Assembly (NCBI GenBank): GCA_041654355.1
Contig: JBAZDQ010000005.1
Span: 1-64,000, forward strand
Source: DMER64 sp041654355
GTDB taxonomy: Bacteria > Bacteroidota > Bacteroidia > Bacteroidales > UBA932
Direction of reading: 5' to 3'
DNA length: 64,000 nt
The position numbers and the translations under genes were made by a program. The notes under the pieces are model-generated. The model did not search any database. It was not told the DNA's origin and saw only the letters and a list, made by a program, of their open reading frames with translations. Below, one piece after another: positions 16,442 to 25,516 of this stretch (within the stretch, counting starts at the first letter, position 1; each line of letters begins with the position of its first letter).

Positions 16442-18203
16442 TGTTCTCTATCTGTTTGATCTTTTCTTCCAATTCCTTTAATTCGGATTTAGCTTCTTCT
16501 ATTTTTTTGCAGGTATCTGCAATTATCTTATCTGCATTCTTGGACTTGGCAAAGAAACCCATGTTGTTTTCCCACACAGTGATCTCCGATTCCAATTGGC
16601 GGAAACGTTGAATAAGTTTATCGTGTTCAGAGTAACTTTCTGAAGTCTTTCTTCTTCCCTGCCGTACATTTCCGCGTTTTTCCGAAAATCCAGGATTCAG
16701 ACGTCCAAAATGTTTGTTTATCAAATTTTTATACTTATTCTGAATGGTGTCTTTTTCCTTAATGGGAACAAAGCCTATCTGATTCCATCGTGCTTGAAAA
16801 TCCCGAAGCGCGCCTTGCAGATCGTTGACGGAAGAAGTATCTAAAGCTTCCAGCTCGCCTAAAACGGCCACTTTTTTTGCCAGATTATCTTCAAAAGAAG
16901 ACTCCAGTTTGGAAAAATGTTCGGCTTTCCGGGTAAAGAAAATATCACAGGCAGAACGGAAACGTTTCCATATAGTTTCTGCCTGTTTCCTGGGTACGGG
17001 GCCTATCTCTTTCCATTGCTTCTGAAAATGGATTAACTGATCAGTCGTGCGACGCCAGTCATCACTCATGTTGACTGCCTCGGCTTGTTCACACAAGGCT
17101 GTTTTCTGAGCGAGGTTTTCCTGCATTTCCTGTTTGAATTTTGCATAAAACTCTCTCTTTTCTCCATAGAATTTATCACACGCTGCCCTAAACCTGTCGT
17201 ACACCTTCTGGTTCTCCTTCTTGGTAGCAAAACCAATGGCTCTCCATTCTTTTTGCAACGCTTCCAGTTCACTGGCTCTTTTATTCCAGTTGATTTCGTC
17301 ATTATCTATCAGCGCGACTATTTTCTCGGCTTTTTCGCACAAGATCAGTTTGGCTTCAAGGTTTTCCCGTTGATGCTTTTTCTGCTCCTCAAAGTACTCC
17401 TGGTGTTTTTTATTGATTGCAGTAGTACTAAGCTTGAAACGTTCCCACATGGGTTCCCGTAATTCACTGGCTATTGGTCCCGTTTCCCTCCACTCTTCGT
17501 GCAATTTCTGCAATTTGTGAAATGCCGATACCACATTGGGTTCATCAACCAGAGCTGCAGCTTTTTCACAAAGCTTTTCCTTGATCTCCATATTACGTTT
17601 GAAATCCAGGTCCCGCAATTCTTTATTTATCTTGACGTAATCGTAAAACTTCTCGACGTAATGCTGATAGGTTTCCCAAATATCCTTGGTCCGGGTTATG
17701 GGGACAGGGCCAACTTCTTTCCAATGCAATTGCAAAGCACGGAATTCGGGAAATGTATGGTTAATGTCCTCCTGTTTATCAAGAAGTTCTTTTATACTGT
17801 TTATGATGGAAAGTTTTTCTTCCAGATTCCTCTCCTTTTGTTGTTCAATACTACGCAAAAGGTCAGCTCGCAATACTTTGTAACGAGCATACAGCTGTTT
17901 GAAAGCCGTTTCTTCCGGGGTATCCTGGACCTGAGCTGAGACCTGTGGATCTCCATTTTCGACAGGTTGGTCTTTCCGGAGCAATTTATAGAAACAGGAC
18001 TTGATGATATCTGCATTCTTATGCATTTCCGTCTTTTCCGTGGCCTCTATAAGTCTTTCAAATTCAGTCAGAAGCTCTGTTATAGACAAAGTTGAGTAGT
18101 CTATGATTTCCGGGTTCTGCGTAGATTCGACCACATTGTTTTCCTGCTGTTTTTTGTCGTCGAATTGCTCCATAGGAGCAGAGTTGTTCAATTCAGGATC
18201 CAT
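16434..18203 (-). CDS. DUF349-repeat coiled-coil protein
   Basis: Function unknown. The 589 aa are almost entirely helical and contain about five copies of the DUF349 repeat, recognisable by the recurring core W-K-E-x-G-P/F-(A/V)-P or W-R-E-T-G-P (for example HWKEVGPVPITRTKDIW, EWRETGPIASELREPMW, EWRAIGFATKKENQKVY, QWKEIGPVPRKQAETIW, RWNQIGFVPIKEKDTIQ), with a long coiled coil at the C-terminus. Acidic, low-complexity N-terminus; cytoplasmic. It is the first gene of the yidC unit. DUF349 proteins are widespread in Bacteroidetes. Confidence 0.88.
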   Translation of the reverse strand: MDPELNNSAPMEQFDDKKQQENNVVESTQNPEIIDYSTLSITELLTEFERLIEATEKTEMHKNADIIKSCFYKLLRKDQPVENGDPQVSAQVQDTPEETAFKQLYARYKVLRADLLRSIEQQKERNLEEKLSIINSIKELLDKQEDINHTFPEFRALQLHWKEVGPVPITRTKDIWETYQHYVEKFYDYVKINKELRDLDFKRNMEIKEKLCEKAAALVDEPNVVSAFHKLQKLHEEWRETGPIASELREPMWERFKLSTTAINKKHQEYFEEQKKHQRENLEAKLILCEKAEKIVALIDNDEINWNKRASELEALQKEWRAIGFATKKENQKVYDRFRAACDKFYGEKREFYAKFKQEMQENLAQKTALCEQAEAVNMSDDWRRTTDQLIHFQKQWKEIGPVPRKQAETIWKRFRSACDIFFTRKAEHFSKLESSFEDNLAKKVAVLGELEALDTSSVNDLQGALRDFQARWNQIGFVPIKEKDTIQNKYKNLINKHFGRLNPGFSEKRGNVRQGRRKTSESYSEHDKLIQRFRQLESEITVWENNMGFFAKSKNADKIIADTCKKIEEAKSELKELEEKIKQIENNE

Positions 18204-18235
18204 TGTACGAGAAAGGAATTAGTATTTATAGCTTG

Positions 18236-18243
18236 CAAATGTA
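18236..18243 (-). promoter_or_regulatory. -7 box for the DUF349-yidC-yggS unit
   Basis: On the minus strand TACATTTG matches TAnnTTTG and lies about 32 bases before the DUF349 start at 18203. No -33 TTTG is seen at 19-21 bases. Confidence 0.45.
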
Positions 18244-18273
18244 ATGAAAAACTCCAATATATGGAATTATGAT

Positions 18274-18281
18274 TACTTTTG
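18274..18281 (+). promoter_or_regulatory. -7 box immediately before trmD
   Basis: TACTTTTG ends only 7 bases before the trmD ATG at 18289. If used, the transcript would begin almost at the start codon (leaderless). No -33 TTTG at standard spacing. Confidence 0.4.
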
Positions 18282-18288
18282 CATTATT

Positions 18289-18978
18289 ATGAGAATCGAC
18301 ATAATAACGGTACTTCCCGAGTTGTTGGAAAGTCCTCTTTCTCATTCCATAGTCAAAAGAGCCAGGGCCGGATCCCTGGTAGAGATCGTGATCCACGATC
18401 TAAAAATTTATGGTAAAGGAAAATACCGACAGACAGACGATTATGCATTTGGCGGAGATGCCGGAATGGTCATGATGATTGAACCAATATATAAACTTTT
18501 GGAAGATCTTAAGAAAGAACGCTCCTACGAAGAAATACTGTACACCAGTCCGGACGGGGAACCTTTTTCACAGAAAGAGGCAAACCGCTTGTCCTGCCTG
18601 CAAAATATAATCATCCTGTGCGGCCATTATAAAGGGATCGATCAAAGGATCAGAGACCATTTGATAACTAAAGAAATATCTATAGGAGATTATGTGTTGA
18701 GCGGAGGAGAACTGGCCGCTGCCGTCATCACGGATGCCGTGGTGCGTTTGCTCCCCGGAGCACTGACAGATGAGACCTCGGCCCTGACAGACAGCTTTCA
18801 GGACGGGCTGTTGGCCCCTCCCATTTATACCCGTCCTGCCGATTTCAGAGGGTGGAAAGTTCCCGATATACTGCTTTGCGGTGACCCTGTTAAAATCCGC
18901 AACTGGCAGGAAGAAAAAAGTCTCGACCGTACGGAACGGTTGAGACCTGATCTTTTACATCGGGATACCGGGGACTAG
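18289..18978 (+). CDS. trmD: tRNA (guanine37-N1)-methyltransferase
   Basis: Methylates G37 next to the anticodon to prevent +1 frameshifting. From the ATG at 18289 it is 229 aa and begins MRIDIITVLPELLESPLSHS as the family does. The SPOUT trefoil-knot cofactor site is visible as IILCGHYKGIDQRI and ISIGDYVLSGGELAA, then a small C-terminal RNA-binding domain. The frame is open to 18244, but the -7 box at 18274-18281 lies within that extension, so I prefer 18289. It overlaps the convergent polyferredoxin stop by 4 bases. Confidence 0.95.
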   Translation: MRIDIITVLPELLESPLSHSIVKRARAGSLVEIVIHDLKIYGKGKYRQTDDYAFGGDAGMVMMIEPIYKLLEDLKKERSYEEILYTSPDGEPFSQKEANRLSCLQNIIILCGHYKGIDQRIRDHLITKEISIGDYVLSGGELAAAVITDAVVRLLPGALTDETSALTDSFQDGLLAPPIYTRPADFRGWKVPDILLCGDPVKIRNWQEEKSLDRTERLRPDLLHRDTGD

Positions 18979-20474
18979 AAACCGAATCCGTCCACTTTAA
19001 TATCAATAGCAGCATCAATGACCGGTGCATCTGCCAGTCGTTGTTCGGACAACGGAAGTACTACAATGGCTTTCGGCCTGGCCGGACAAATGAATTCACA
19101 CCCCCCGCAGCCAATGCAAAGGGCCGGAGTCGTTTTGGGAAACAGTTTATCACTTCCTTCCCGGGGAGTCATTTTTACAGCCTTTACGGGACAATGTTCA
19201 TCACACGCTCCACAATCCGTTCCGAATTTTTCCACAATGCAATTTTCAAGCATGAATTTTACCACACCTATTTTGACCCGTTTTTTTTCATCCAGGGGCA
19301 TCAATTGCAACGCTCCTGAAGGACACACTTCCATGCATCTCCGGCAATCAAAGCCACAAAAACCGTGATCATAAGAAACAGAAGGCAACAGAAATCCCTG
19401 CCACCCGAAAGCACCCATGGCCGGCTTGATAATATGAGCCGGGCAAGCAGCTATACAAGCATGACATGCAATACAGGTGTCTTTCAAACGCTCGAGGGTC
19501 CCTGCACCCGGAGGCATGGTTTTGGGAATTTTGAGCTTCTTGTTTTCGGTAAATCGATTCCATAAAACAATCCCGGCACCCGTTCCCATAGCAGCCAAAA
19601 GAAAAGCCCTCCGGCTGTTTCCCCGTAAAGGTTGTTTTTCTTCAGAGGCAGATTTTATTTTCTTTTCAGGTTTCCAGGCAAAACGGTAACGTATGGATCC
19701 TTTGGCACATTTTGAAATACAGTTAAAACAGACCACACAGCGGGAATTGTCGATTACCGGCTTTTCGGCATCTATGCAGAAAGATTTGCAATTCATACTG
19801 CACAACCTACAATTTGTACAGGATTCGGGATCTATCTGCACCCGGAACATGGAATACCTGGATATCAATCCCAGTAAAGTCCCCACAGGACATATGGTAT
19901 TGCAGTAGAGCCTCCCTTTTAAGTATGCCGTAACGGTCAATGCCGCCAGGATAACGGCTGAAACCAGAAAGGCGGTCAGGTTCCATGCATCATATTTTGA
20001 ACCGGAAACAAAGTAAGCCAAAGGCCTGCCTATGTTGGCAGCCATTTTTCCGAATAACCCGTAAGGATCAAGCCATACCAGGGGCAAAACAAAAGAAAAA
20101 GCAACACATATAACAACAATTATCAATATGGAATATCTGAGTATGTTACGCGCTTTTGTATAATGTGTCCGGCGTTTCTTCTTATTTCTGATAAATAAGC
20201 CGATCCGGTAAACAATGTCCTGATATATGCCCAGCGGACAGAGCAGTGAACAGTAAATACGTCCGAACAACAAAGTTAAAAGCAGCACTATAAGTACTGT
20301 GAACAGCCCCCCCGTGGCAATACCCAGTATGGCAGGGACTATCTGTAATCCCAGGATAGTGCTCCAAATTCCGGCTGCCTTAGCGGAAAAAGCAACAAAA
20401 AAGTACGTCAGCCCTGTAAAAACTGCCAAAGCAATAATCCTTCGGGCCCATCTCAAAAAACCGTAGAGGTGCAT
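18975..20474 (-). CDS. NapH-NapG-like membrane polyferredoxin fusion
   Basis: Probable membrane electron-transfer protein. In its 499 aa, residues 1-205 form a NapH/NosR-type four- to five-helix domain with two CxxxCP motifs (Cys75-Cys79 and Cys191-Cys195). Residues 219-260 hold two [4Fe-4S] motifs (CTNCRLCSMNC, CVVCFNCISKC). A second signal-like segment with paired arginines (SRRAFLLAAMG, Arg288-Arg289) follows. The last 170 aa have four more clusters (CIACHACIAACP, CGFDCRRCMEVCP, CGACDEHCP, CIGCGGCEFICP), as in NapG. It overlaps the DUF362 gene by one base, so they likely act together. The partner reductase or donor is unknown. Confidence 0.8.
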   Translation of the reverse strand: MHLYGFLRWARRIIALAVFTGLTYFFVAFSAKAAGIWSTILGLQIVPAILGIATGGLFTVLIVLLLTLLFGRIYCSLLCPLGIYQDIVYRIGLFIRNKKKRRTHYTKARNILRYSILIIVVICVAFSFVLPLVWLDPYGLFGKMAANIGRPLAYFVSGSKYDAWNLTAFLVSAVILAALTVTAYLKGRLYCNTICPVGTLLGLISRYSMFRVQIDPESCTNCRLCSMNCKSFCIDAEKPVIDNSRCVVCFNCISKCAKGSIRYRFAWKPEKKIKSASEEKQPLRGNSRRAFLLAAMGTGAGIVLWNRFTENKKLKIPKTMPPGAGTLERLKDTCIACHACIAACPAHIIKPAMGAFGWQGFLLPSVSYDHGFCGFDCRRCMEVCPSGALQLMPLDEKKRVKIGVVKFMLENCIVEKFGTDCGACDEHCPVKAVKMTPREGSDKLFPKTTPALCIGCGGCEFICPARPKAIVVLPLSEQRLADAPVIDAAIDIKVDGFGF

Positions 20475-21421
20475 TAGAGGCGGATTCGTTTTATATTCAA
20501 AGTGTCAAGTTTTGTAGTTCCCAGCTGATGCTTTTCTGCCAGCAAAATGTGGGAAGCGTCTTCAAGCGTCATGGCACTAAACTGGTTGAAAAATTGTGTG
20601 GCTGCCGTGTCTACCGCAACAATATCCTGTGACATAAACAAAGCTTTAGGGGTTTGCACATCTTCCAGGCTGCGGCCTTTAGGTCCGTTTTGTGTCATGA
20701 TGCGGTATCCGTCCACAATATTGAGCACCGGACGTTTTTCAAAGGTTGCGGCATCAGCTATACATTGCTGAAGGTCATTGGAATGCATATACCGGCGATC
20801 CCAGACGATCCCCATATAGTTCTTCATGCACAGTGTCATCCGGGCACCTCCGTGATTTTTAAGTATTGGCACGTTGATCCATGCATCGCATTCAAGGAGG
20901 GCTTCGTGGATCTTTGGCGTTTTCATCCTCAGGGCCTGAGGCAATTCAGTTTCCCGAAAATACTTTTCTTCATGAGCATTTACCATCTCTCCGCCTGCCT
21001 GTTTGACAGCTTCCTGAATGCCGCTGTTTTCATAACAACCTCTCCAATGATCACAAGTATGATCAAAAACTTTTACTTGTGAAGCCCCAGCTGCCAGGCA
21101 GTCTCTGATAATGGCACCTACCAGCTGCGGATTGGTACATGCCGCATATTCGGGGCTTTTGTCCCATCCTATATTCGGTTTAACGACTACTTTCATCCCA
21201 GGTTTTATGTACCGGGACATGCCTCCCATTTCCTGAATGGCACGGGAATATAGCTGTTCGGGTTCTCCACCCATAATGGCTACCATGTCGGGAATGTCGT
21301 CTTTACCGGGAAGGGTTCCGGATACTGTTTTTTCCGAGGCAAAGAGCTTCATTCCTTTCAATCCCACCGTTCCGGCTACTGCACCCAGTACAGCGGTCTT
21401 TAAAAAATGTCTTCTTTCCAT
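20474..21421 (-). CDS. DUF362-family protein with twin-arginine-like leader
   Basis: DUF362 proteins occur beside or fused to ferredoxins; their reaction is not established. The 315 aa begin MERRHFLKTAVLGAVAGTVGL, a short twin-arginine-type leader, so export across the inner membrane is likely. The body shows the family segments VVKPNIGWDKSPEYAACTNPQLVGAIIRDCLAAGASQVKVFDHTCD, WINVPILKNHGGARMTLCMKNYMG and NIVDGYRIMTQNGP. The one-base overlap with the polyferredoxin suggests a two-protein redox module. I do not assign a substrate. Confidence 0.8.
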   Translation of the reverse strand: MERRHFLKTAVLGAVAGTVGLKGMKLFASEKTVSGTLPGKDDIPDMVAIMGGEPEQLYSRAIQEMGGMSRYIKPGMKVVVKPNIGWDKSPEYAACTNPQLVGAIIRDCLAAGASQVKVFDHTCDHWRGCYENSGIQEAVKQAGGEMVNAHEEKYFRETELPQALRMKTPKIHEALLECDAWINVPILKNHGGARMTLCMKNYMGIVWDRRYMHSNDLQQCIADAATFEKRPVLNIVDGYRIMTQNGPKGRSLEDVQTPKALFMSQDIVAVDTAATQFFNQFSAMTLEDASHILLAEKHQLGTTKLDTLNIKRIRL

Positions 21422-21428
21422 AATGATT

Positions 21429-22313
21429 TTATTTGTTGTGTTTTAAGGCTGCTTTTAATGTATTTTTCAATAGTGATACTCGTGTCATGGGACCCACTCC
21501 GCCAGGAACAGGGGTGATGTAACTGCAACGCGGAGCCACCTCATCAAAATCCACGTCGCCTGCCAGACGGAATCCCGATTTTGTATTCTTATCTTCCACT
21601 CTTGAAATGCCTACGTCAATCACCACGGCTCCTTCTTTCACCATATTTGCCTTCAGAAAGCCGGGACGCCCCAGGGCAGCAATTATAATATCGGCCCTGC
21701 GACAGACTTTTTCCAGATCCATAGTACGGCTGTGGCATAAAGTCACGGTGCAATCCCCGCCGGGTCCTTTTTGGGACAACAGGTTAGCCAGGGGTTTTCC
21801 CACAATGTTACTGCGCCCTATGATCACACATTCTTTACCTTGAGTGGGGATCTTGTAATATTCAAGCAAATCCACGATACCAGCAGGTGTAGCAGAGACA
21901 AACGAAGGCATCCCCAGGACCATGCGGCCTACATTGACCGGGTGAAACCCGTCTACATCCTTGGACGGATCAATGGTTTCAATGATCTCCTGTGCATCCA
22001 GATGATCCGGCAGGGGCAACTGGACAATCAAACCGTCAATTTCCGGATCCTCGTTAATAGTCCGCACGCAGGAAATCAGTTCTTCCCGGGTAATCGTGTC
22101 CGGGAATTTATAGAGGGACGAATCCATCCCGACTTCCTTACAGTCCTTTTCTTTATTTCTCACATAAGTCTGGCTGGCAGGGTCTTCTCCTACCAAAATG
22201 GCAGCAAGATGAGGCCTTCTGCCGTATTGGCTTATAAACCCGGCAACATTTTCGGCTATTTCCTTTTTGAGGTCCTGTGCCGTTTGTTTTCCATCTAATA
22301 ATTTCATCATCAT
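21429..22313 (-). CDS. folD: bifunctional methylene-THF dehydrogenase / methenyl-THF cyclohydrolase
   Basis: Interconverts 5,10-methylene- and 10-formyl-tetrahydrofolate with NADP. The 294 aa have the catalytic Tyr50/Lys54-Lys56 region (SQTYVRNKEKDC), the QLPLPDHLD signature, the DVDGFHPVNVGRM loop, the Rossmann site CVIIGRSNIVGKPLA, and the C-terminal PVPGGVGPMTRVSLL signature. It begins MMMKLLDGK; the second or third Met may be the true start. Its ATG overlaps the ffh stop by four bases. Confidence 0.95.
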   Translation of the reverse strand: MMMKLLDGKQTAQDLKKEIAENVAGFISQYGRRPHLAAILVGEDPASQTYVRNKEKDCKEVGMDSSLYKFPDTITREELISCVRTINEDPEIDGLIVQLPLPDHLDAQEIIETIDPSKDVDGFHPVNVGRMVLGMPSFVSATPAGIVDLLEYYKIPTQGKECVIIGRSNIVGKPLANLLSQKGPGGDCTVTLCHSRTMDLEKVCRRADIIIAALGRPGFLKANMVKEGAVVIDVGISRVEDKNTKSGFRLAGDVDFDEVAPRCSYITPVPGGVGPMTRVSLLKNTLKAALKHNK

Positions 22314-23641
22314 AAGCCTCCTTTTCTTAATGCATTTGCCATAGACATCCCACGACCTCCGCGAAGGTCCTTCATCATTTTACGTGTATCGTCAAACTGC
22401 TTGATCAGGCGATTGACTTCGGTAATGGATGTACCGCTGCCAGAAGCTATACGTTTGCGACGATTCCCGTTTAAAAGCGAAGGATTATCTCTTTCTTCAG
22501 GTGTCATGGAAGATATGATGGCTTCTATGCCTTTGAACGCATCGTTATCAATATCCTGATCTTTGATCATTTTGGAAACCCCGGGAATCATGGATGCCAG
22601 ATCCTTGATATTGCCCATCTTCTGCACCTGTTTGATCTGGTTTAAAAAATCATTGAAATTAAAATTATCCTGGGCCAGTTTCTTTCTTAATTTTTTGCTT
22701 TCTTCTTCATCAAACTGTTCCTGTGCTTTTTCCACCAGGCTGACAATATCTCCCATACCCAGGATCCTGTCTGCTATACGAGAAGGATAGAACACATCCA
22801 GTGAATCCGGTTTTTCCCCTGAACTGACAAATTTTATGGGTTTATTTACCACGGCACGTATGGTCAGAGCTGCTCCACCGCGTGTATCCCCATCCAGTTT
22901 GGTCAGTACGACCCCGTCATACTGCAACCTTTCATGGAATACACGTGCCGTTTCCACGGCATCCTGACCGGTCATGGAATCTACCACAAAAAGAGTTTCG
23001 GTGGGATCTACCGCTTTTTTGATGGCTGTGATCTCGGTCATCATGGCCTGGTCAATGGCAAGACGGCCGGCCGTATCAATGATCACCACGCTATACCCCT
23101 CTTTTTTGGCTTTATCTATGGCATTACGTGCAATATCGACCGGATCCCGGTTCTCGTTTTCAACATACACATCAACACCTGTCTGCTGCCCCAATACCTG
23201 TAACTGTTCCATTGCAGCGGGGCGATAAATATCCCCGGCAACCAGCAGTGGCCGGAGGCCTTTCTTTTTCTTTAAATGGAGGGCAAGCTTTGCCGAGAAG
23301 GTGGTTTTACCGGAACCCTGCAGGCCTGCGACCAGTACAATCCCGGGATTTCCTTTTATATTTATTCCCGAGGCATCACCTCCCATCAGGTCAACCAGGC
23401 GGTCGTGGACAATTTTGGTCATCATCTGACCGGGACGCACAGAATTAAGCACATCCTGTCCCAAAGCCTCTTCTTTGACCTGGTCGCAAAAAGTTTTTGC
23501 CACTTTGTAACTAACGTCGGCATCCAGCAATGCCCTACGCACATCCTTGAGGGTTTCCGCCACGTTGATCTCAGTGATTTTTCCTTCACCCTTCAACAAT
23601 TTGAACGATCGTTCCAGTCTATCCGTCAGGTTCTCAAACAT
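22310..23641 (-). CDS. ffh: signal recognition particle GTPase
   Basis: Binds signal peptides of nascent membrane proteins together with 4.5S RNA and docks on FtsY. The 443 aa show the N domain (1-90), the G domain with P-loop GLQGSGKTT (106-114), the DTAGRL and TKLDGDTRGG motifs, and an M domain with a methionine-rich, basic helix region (RGMSMANALRKGGL at the end). Overlaps folD by 4 bases. Confidence 0.96.
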   Translation of the reverse strand: MFENLTDRLERSFKLLKGEGKITEINVAETLKDVRRALLDADVSYKVAKTFCDQVKEEALGQDVLNSVRPGQMMTKIVHDRLVDLMGGDASGINIKGNPGIVLVAGLQGSGKTTFSAKLALHLKKKKGLRPLLVAGDIYRPAAMEQLQVLGQQTGVDVYVENENRDPVDIARNAIDKAKKEGYSVVIIDTAGRLAIDQAMMTEITAIKKAVDPTETLFVVDSMTGQDAVETARVFHERLQYDGVVLTKLDGDTRGGAALTIRAVVNKPIKFVSSGEKPDSLDVFYPSRIADRILGMGDIVSLVEKAQEQFDEEESKKLRKKLAQDNFNFNDFLNQIKQVQKMGNIKDLASMIPGVSKMIKDQDIDNDAFKGIEAIISSMTPEERDNPSLLNGNRRKRIASGSGTSITEVNRLIKQFDDTRKMMKDLRGGRGMSMANALRKGGL

Positions 23642-23650
23642 ATCAAAATT

Positions 23651-24268
23651 CTATTTATCATGTAAAGGTTTTGGACCTTCCCGAATAACCAAAGGTTCGG
23701 GGCCCGTACAATCAATAATTGCCGAGGGATCCTGTCCCCCCGGTCCACCGTCTATCACAATGTCCACCATATCACCAAACCGTTCATTGATCAGGTCCGG
23801 ATCGTAACCGTATTCCGGTTCTGCGTCATCCCAGGGCAGTGAAGTAGAAATGATAGGAACTCCCAGTTCTCTGAGGATCTGTTGCAAAATGGGATTATCG
23901 GGAACACGGATACCAACGGTATGCTTTTTCACCTTGAACATTTTGGGTACCAGACTGTTTCCCAGCAACAAAAAAGTATAAGGCCCCGGCAGGTTTTTTT
24001 TCATCATCCGGAAAATGCTGTTGCTCATTGGCTTGCAATACGAGGACACCTGCGACAGATCATAACAAAGAAACGACAATCTGGTAGACGGAGTATAATA
24101 ACCTTTTATCTGCTCCATACGCGGAACACTCCCCAAAAATTCAATGGAACAGCCCATCCCGTAAACACTGTCTGTGGGATAAATGACGATCCCTCCCTTT
24201 TGCAGGGTGGAGACAGTCTGTTCAATGAGTCTGTCCTGTGGATTATCCGGGTATATTTTAAAATACAT
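23651..24268 (-). CDS. Sua5/YciO/YrdC-family protein (threonylcarbamoyl-AMP synthase-like)
   Basis: The family makes threonylcarbamoyl-AMP for t6A37 of tRNA, although YciO-type members are of uncertain role. From the ATG at 24268 it is 205 aa with the double-stranded-RNA-binding-like fold: KGGIVIYPTDSVYGMGCSI, the LSFLCYDLSQVSSYCKP segment, LPGPYTFLLLGN and TVGIRVPDNPILQQIL. The KxR/SxN motif is less canonical than in true TsaC/Sua5, and the length and MYFKIYPDNP beginning look more YciO-like. The frame remains open to 24361 inside lysA; the 24268 start lies 5 bases after the lysA stop. Confidence 0.85.
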   Translation of the reverse strand: MYFKIYPDNPQDRLIEQTVSTLQKGGIVIYPTDSVYGMGCSIEFLGSVPRMEQIKGYYTPSTRLSFLCYDLSQVSSYCKPMSNSIFRMMKKNLPGPYTFLLLGNSLVPKMFKVKKHTVGIRVPDNPILQQILRELGVPIISTSLPWDDAEPEYGYDPDLINERFGDMVDIVIDGGPGGQDPSAIIDCTGPEPLVIREGPKPLHDK

Positions 24269-24273
24269 TACTG

Positions 24274-25431
24274 CTATAAATCCGGTGAGTAGTATGCCTG
24301 TGCCAGTTCCCGCTGGTTGTAACGCATGCTCATAACCTGTCCGTAGGCTCCGGACGTACAAATGGCTACCATATCGCCCCGCGATGTTTCGGGCAGATGC
24401 ACCGACAATCCAAAGCGGTCAGCCGATTCACAAACCGGTCCCACCACATCGTACACCTCTGTCTTTTCCGATGCCGAAGTAAAATTACAAACCGCGTGCC
24501 TCGCCCCGTATAAAGCAGGTCGAATGAGATCGTTCATCCCTGCATCCAGTATTGCAAATTTCTTGCCTTTCCCCACTTTGACATATAAAACCCTGGAAAT
24601 CAAAAAGCCGCACTGTGCTACCAGGGCCCTGCCCGGTTCAAAATGCACTTTCTGCCCTTTTCTCAATTCCAGGCTCCTGTTAATAGTTTCAAAATACGTT
24701 TCAAAAGGACTGTACAAATTCTCCAGCGGGTTTTTGTAGTCTACGGCAACACCGCCGCCCAGGTTAATATGTTCCAGACGGACATCCTTTTGCTCAAACC
24801 AACGCTGGAAATAATTCACTTTATCGCATAACATTTCGAACACATTCATGTCCGTAACCTGTGACCCTATATGGAAATGAAGGCCTATTAACTTTATATT
24901 TCTGCTTTCGGAAAACACCTCTAAAACATCATCCAGCATCCATTCACTAATGCCAAACTTGTCCCGTGATCTTCCCGTGGTTATGTGTTTGTTGGTATGT
25001 GCGTCAATATTGGGATTCAACCTGAGTGATATCCGGGCGGTCTTTCCCATCTGTGCAGCCAGGTCGTTAATAATCTTTATTTCGGGAACCGATTCGCAAT
25101 TAAAGGAAAATATTCCCCCATGTAACGCGGTACGGATCTCCTTGTCGGATTTTCCGACGCCTGCGAATACTATAGTATCCGGATCAAATCCCATATCCAG
25201 TGCCAGCTGTACTTCATTCCCGCTTACGCAGTCTGCTCCCAATCCGGAACGTTGTATGATCTCAAGGATACGCGGGTTGGCATTAGCTTTCATGGCATAA
25301 TGTGCTTTGTATCCGTATTTTATGAGATTTTTTGTATAGGTTCTGAGGGTTTGGTCCAGGATGTCCAGATCGTAAAAATAAAAGGGGGTTTCCAGACGAT
25401 TGAAGGCATTGATAAAACGTGAAAATTGCAT
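24274..25431 (-). CDS. lysA: diaminopimelate decarboxylase
   Basis: Decarboxylates meso-diaminopimelate to L-lysine using PLP. From 25431 the protein is 385 aa: an alanine-racemase-like barrel with the PLP lysine Lys48 in HYAMKANANP, the HFHIGSQVTD and NLGGGVAVDY glycine loops, EPGRALVAQCG, and the substrate-binding VGPVCESAD with its catalytic Cys. An upstream Met at 25467 would add 12 residues with no family support. Divergent from the deoxyhypusine-synthase-like gene. Confidence 0.95.
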   Translation of the reverse strand: MQFSRFINAFNRLETPFYFYDLDILDQTLRTYTKNLIKYGYKAHYAMKANANPRILEIIQRSGLGADCVSGNEVQLALDMGFDPDTIVFAGVGKSDKEIRTALHGGIFSFNCESVPEIKIINDLAAQMGKTARISLRLNPNIDAHTNKHITTGRSRDKFGISEWMLDDVLEVFSESRNIKLIGLHFHIGSQVTDMNVFEMLCDKVNYFQRWFEQKDVRLEHINLGGGVAVDYKNPLENLYSPFETYFETINRSLELRKGQKVHFEPGRALVAQCGFLISRVLYVKVGKGKKFAILDAGMNDLIRPALYGARHAVCNFTSASEKTEVYDVVGPVCESADRFGLSVHLPETSRGDMVAICTSGAYGQVMSMRYNQRELAQAYYSPDL

Positions 25432-25485
25432 ATTGTTACGGAATGAATTATCCGCCAAAATTAACATTTTTTTGAATTAAACCCT

Positions 25486-25493
25486 TACCTTTG
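25486..25493 (+). promoter_or_regulatory. -7 box for the deoxyhypusine-synthase-like gene
   Basis: TACCTTTG fits TAnnTTTG and lies 23 bases before the ATG at 25517. No TTTG at 19-21 bases upstream. Confidence 0.5.
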
Positions 25494-25516
25494 AAGCGTT
25501 ATATAAAGACACTGTT

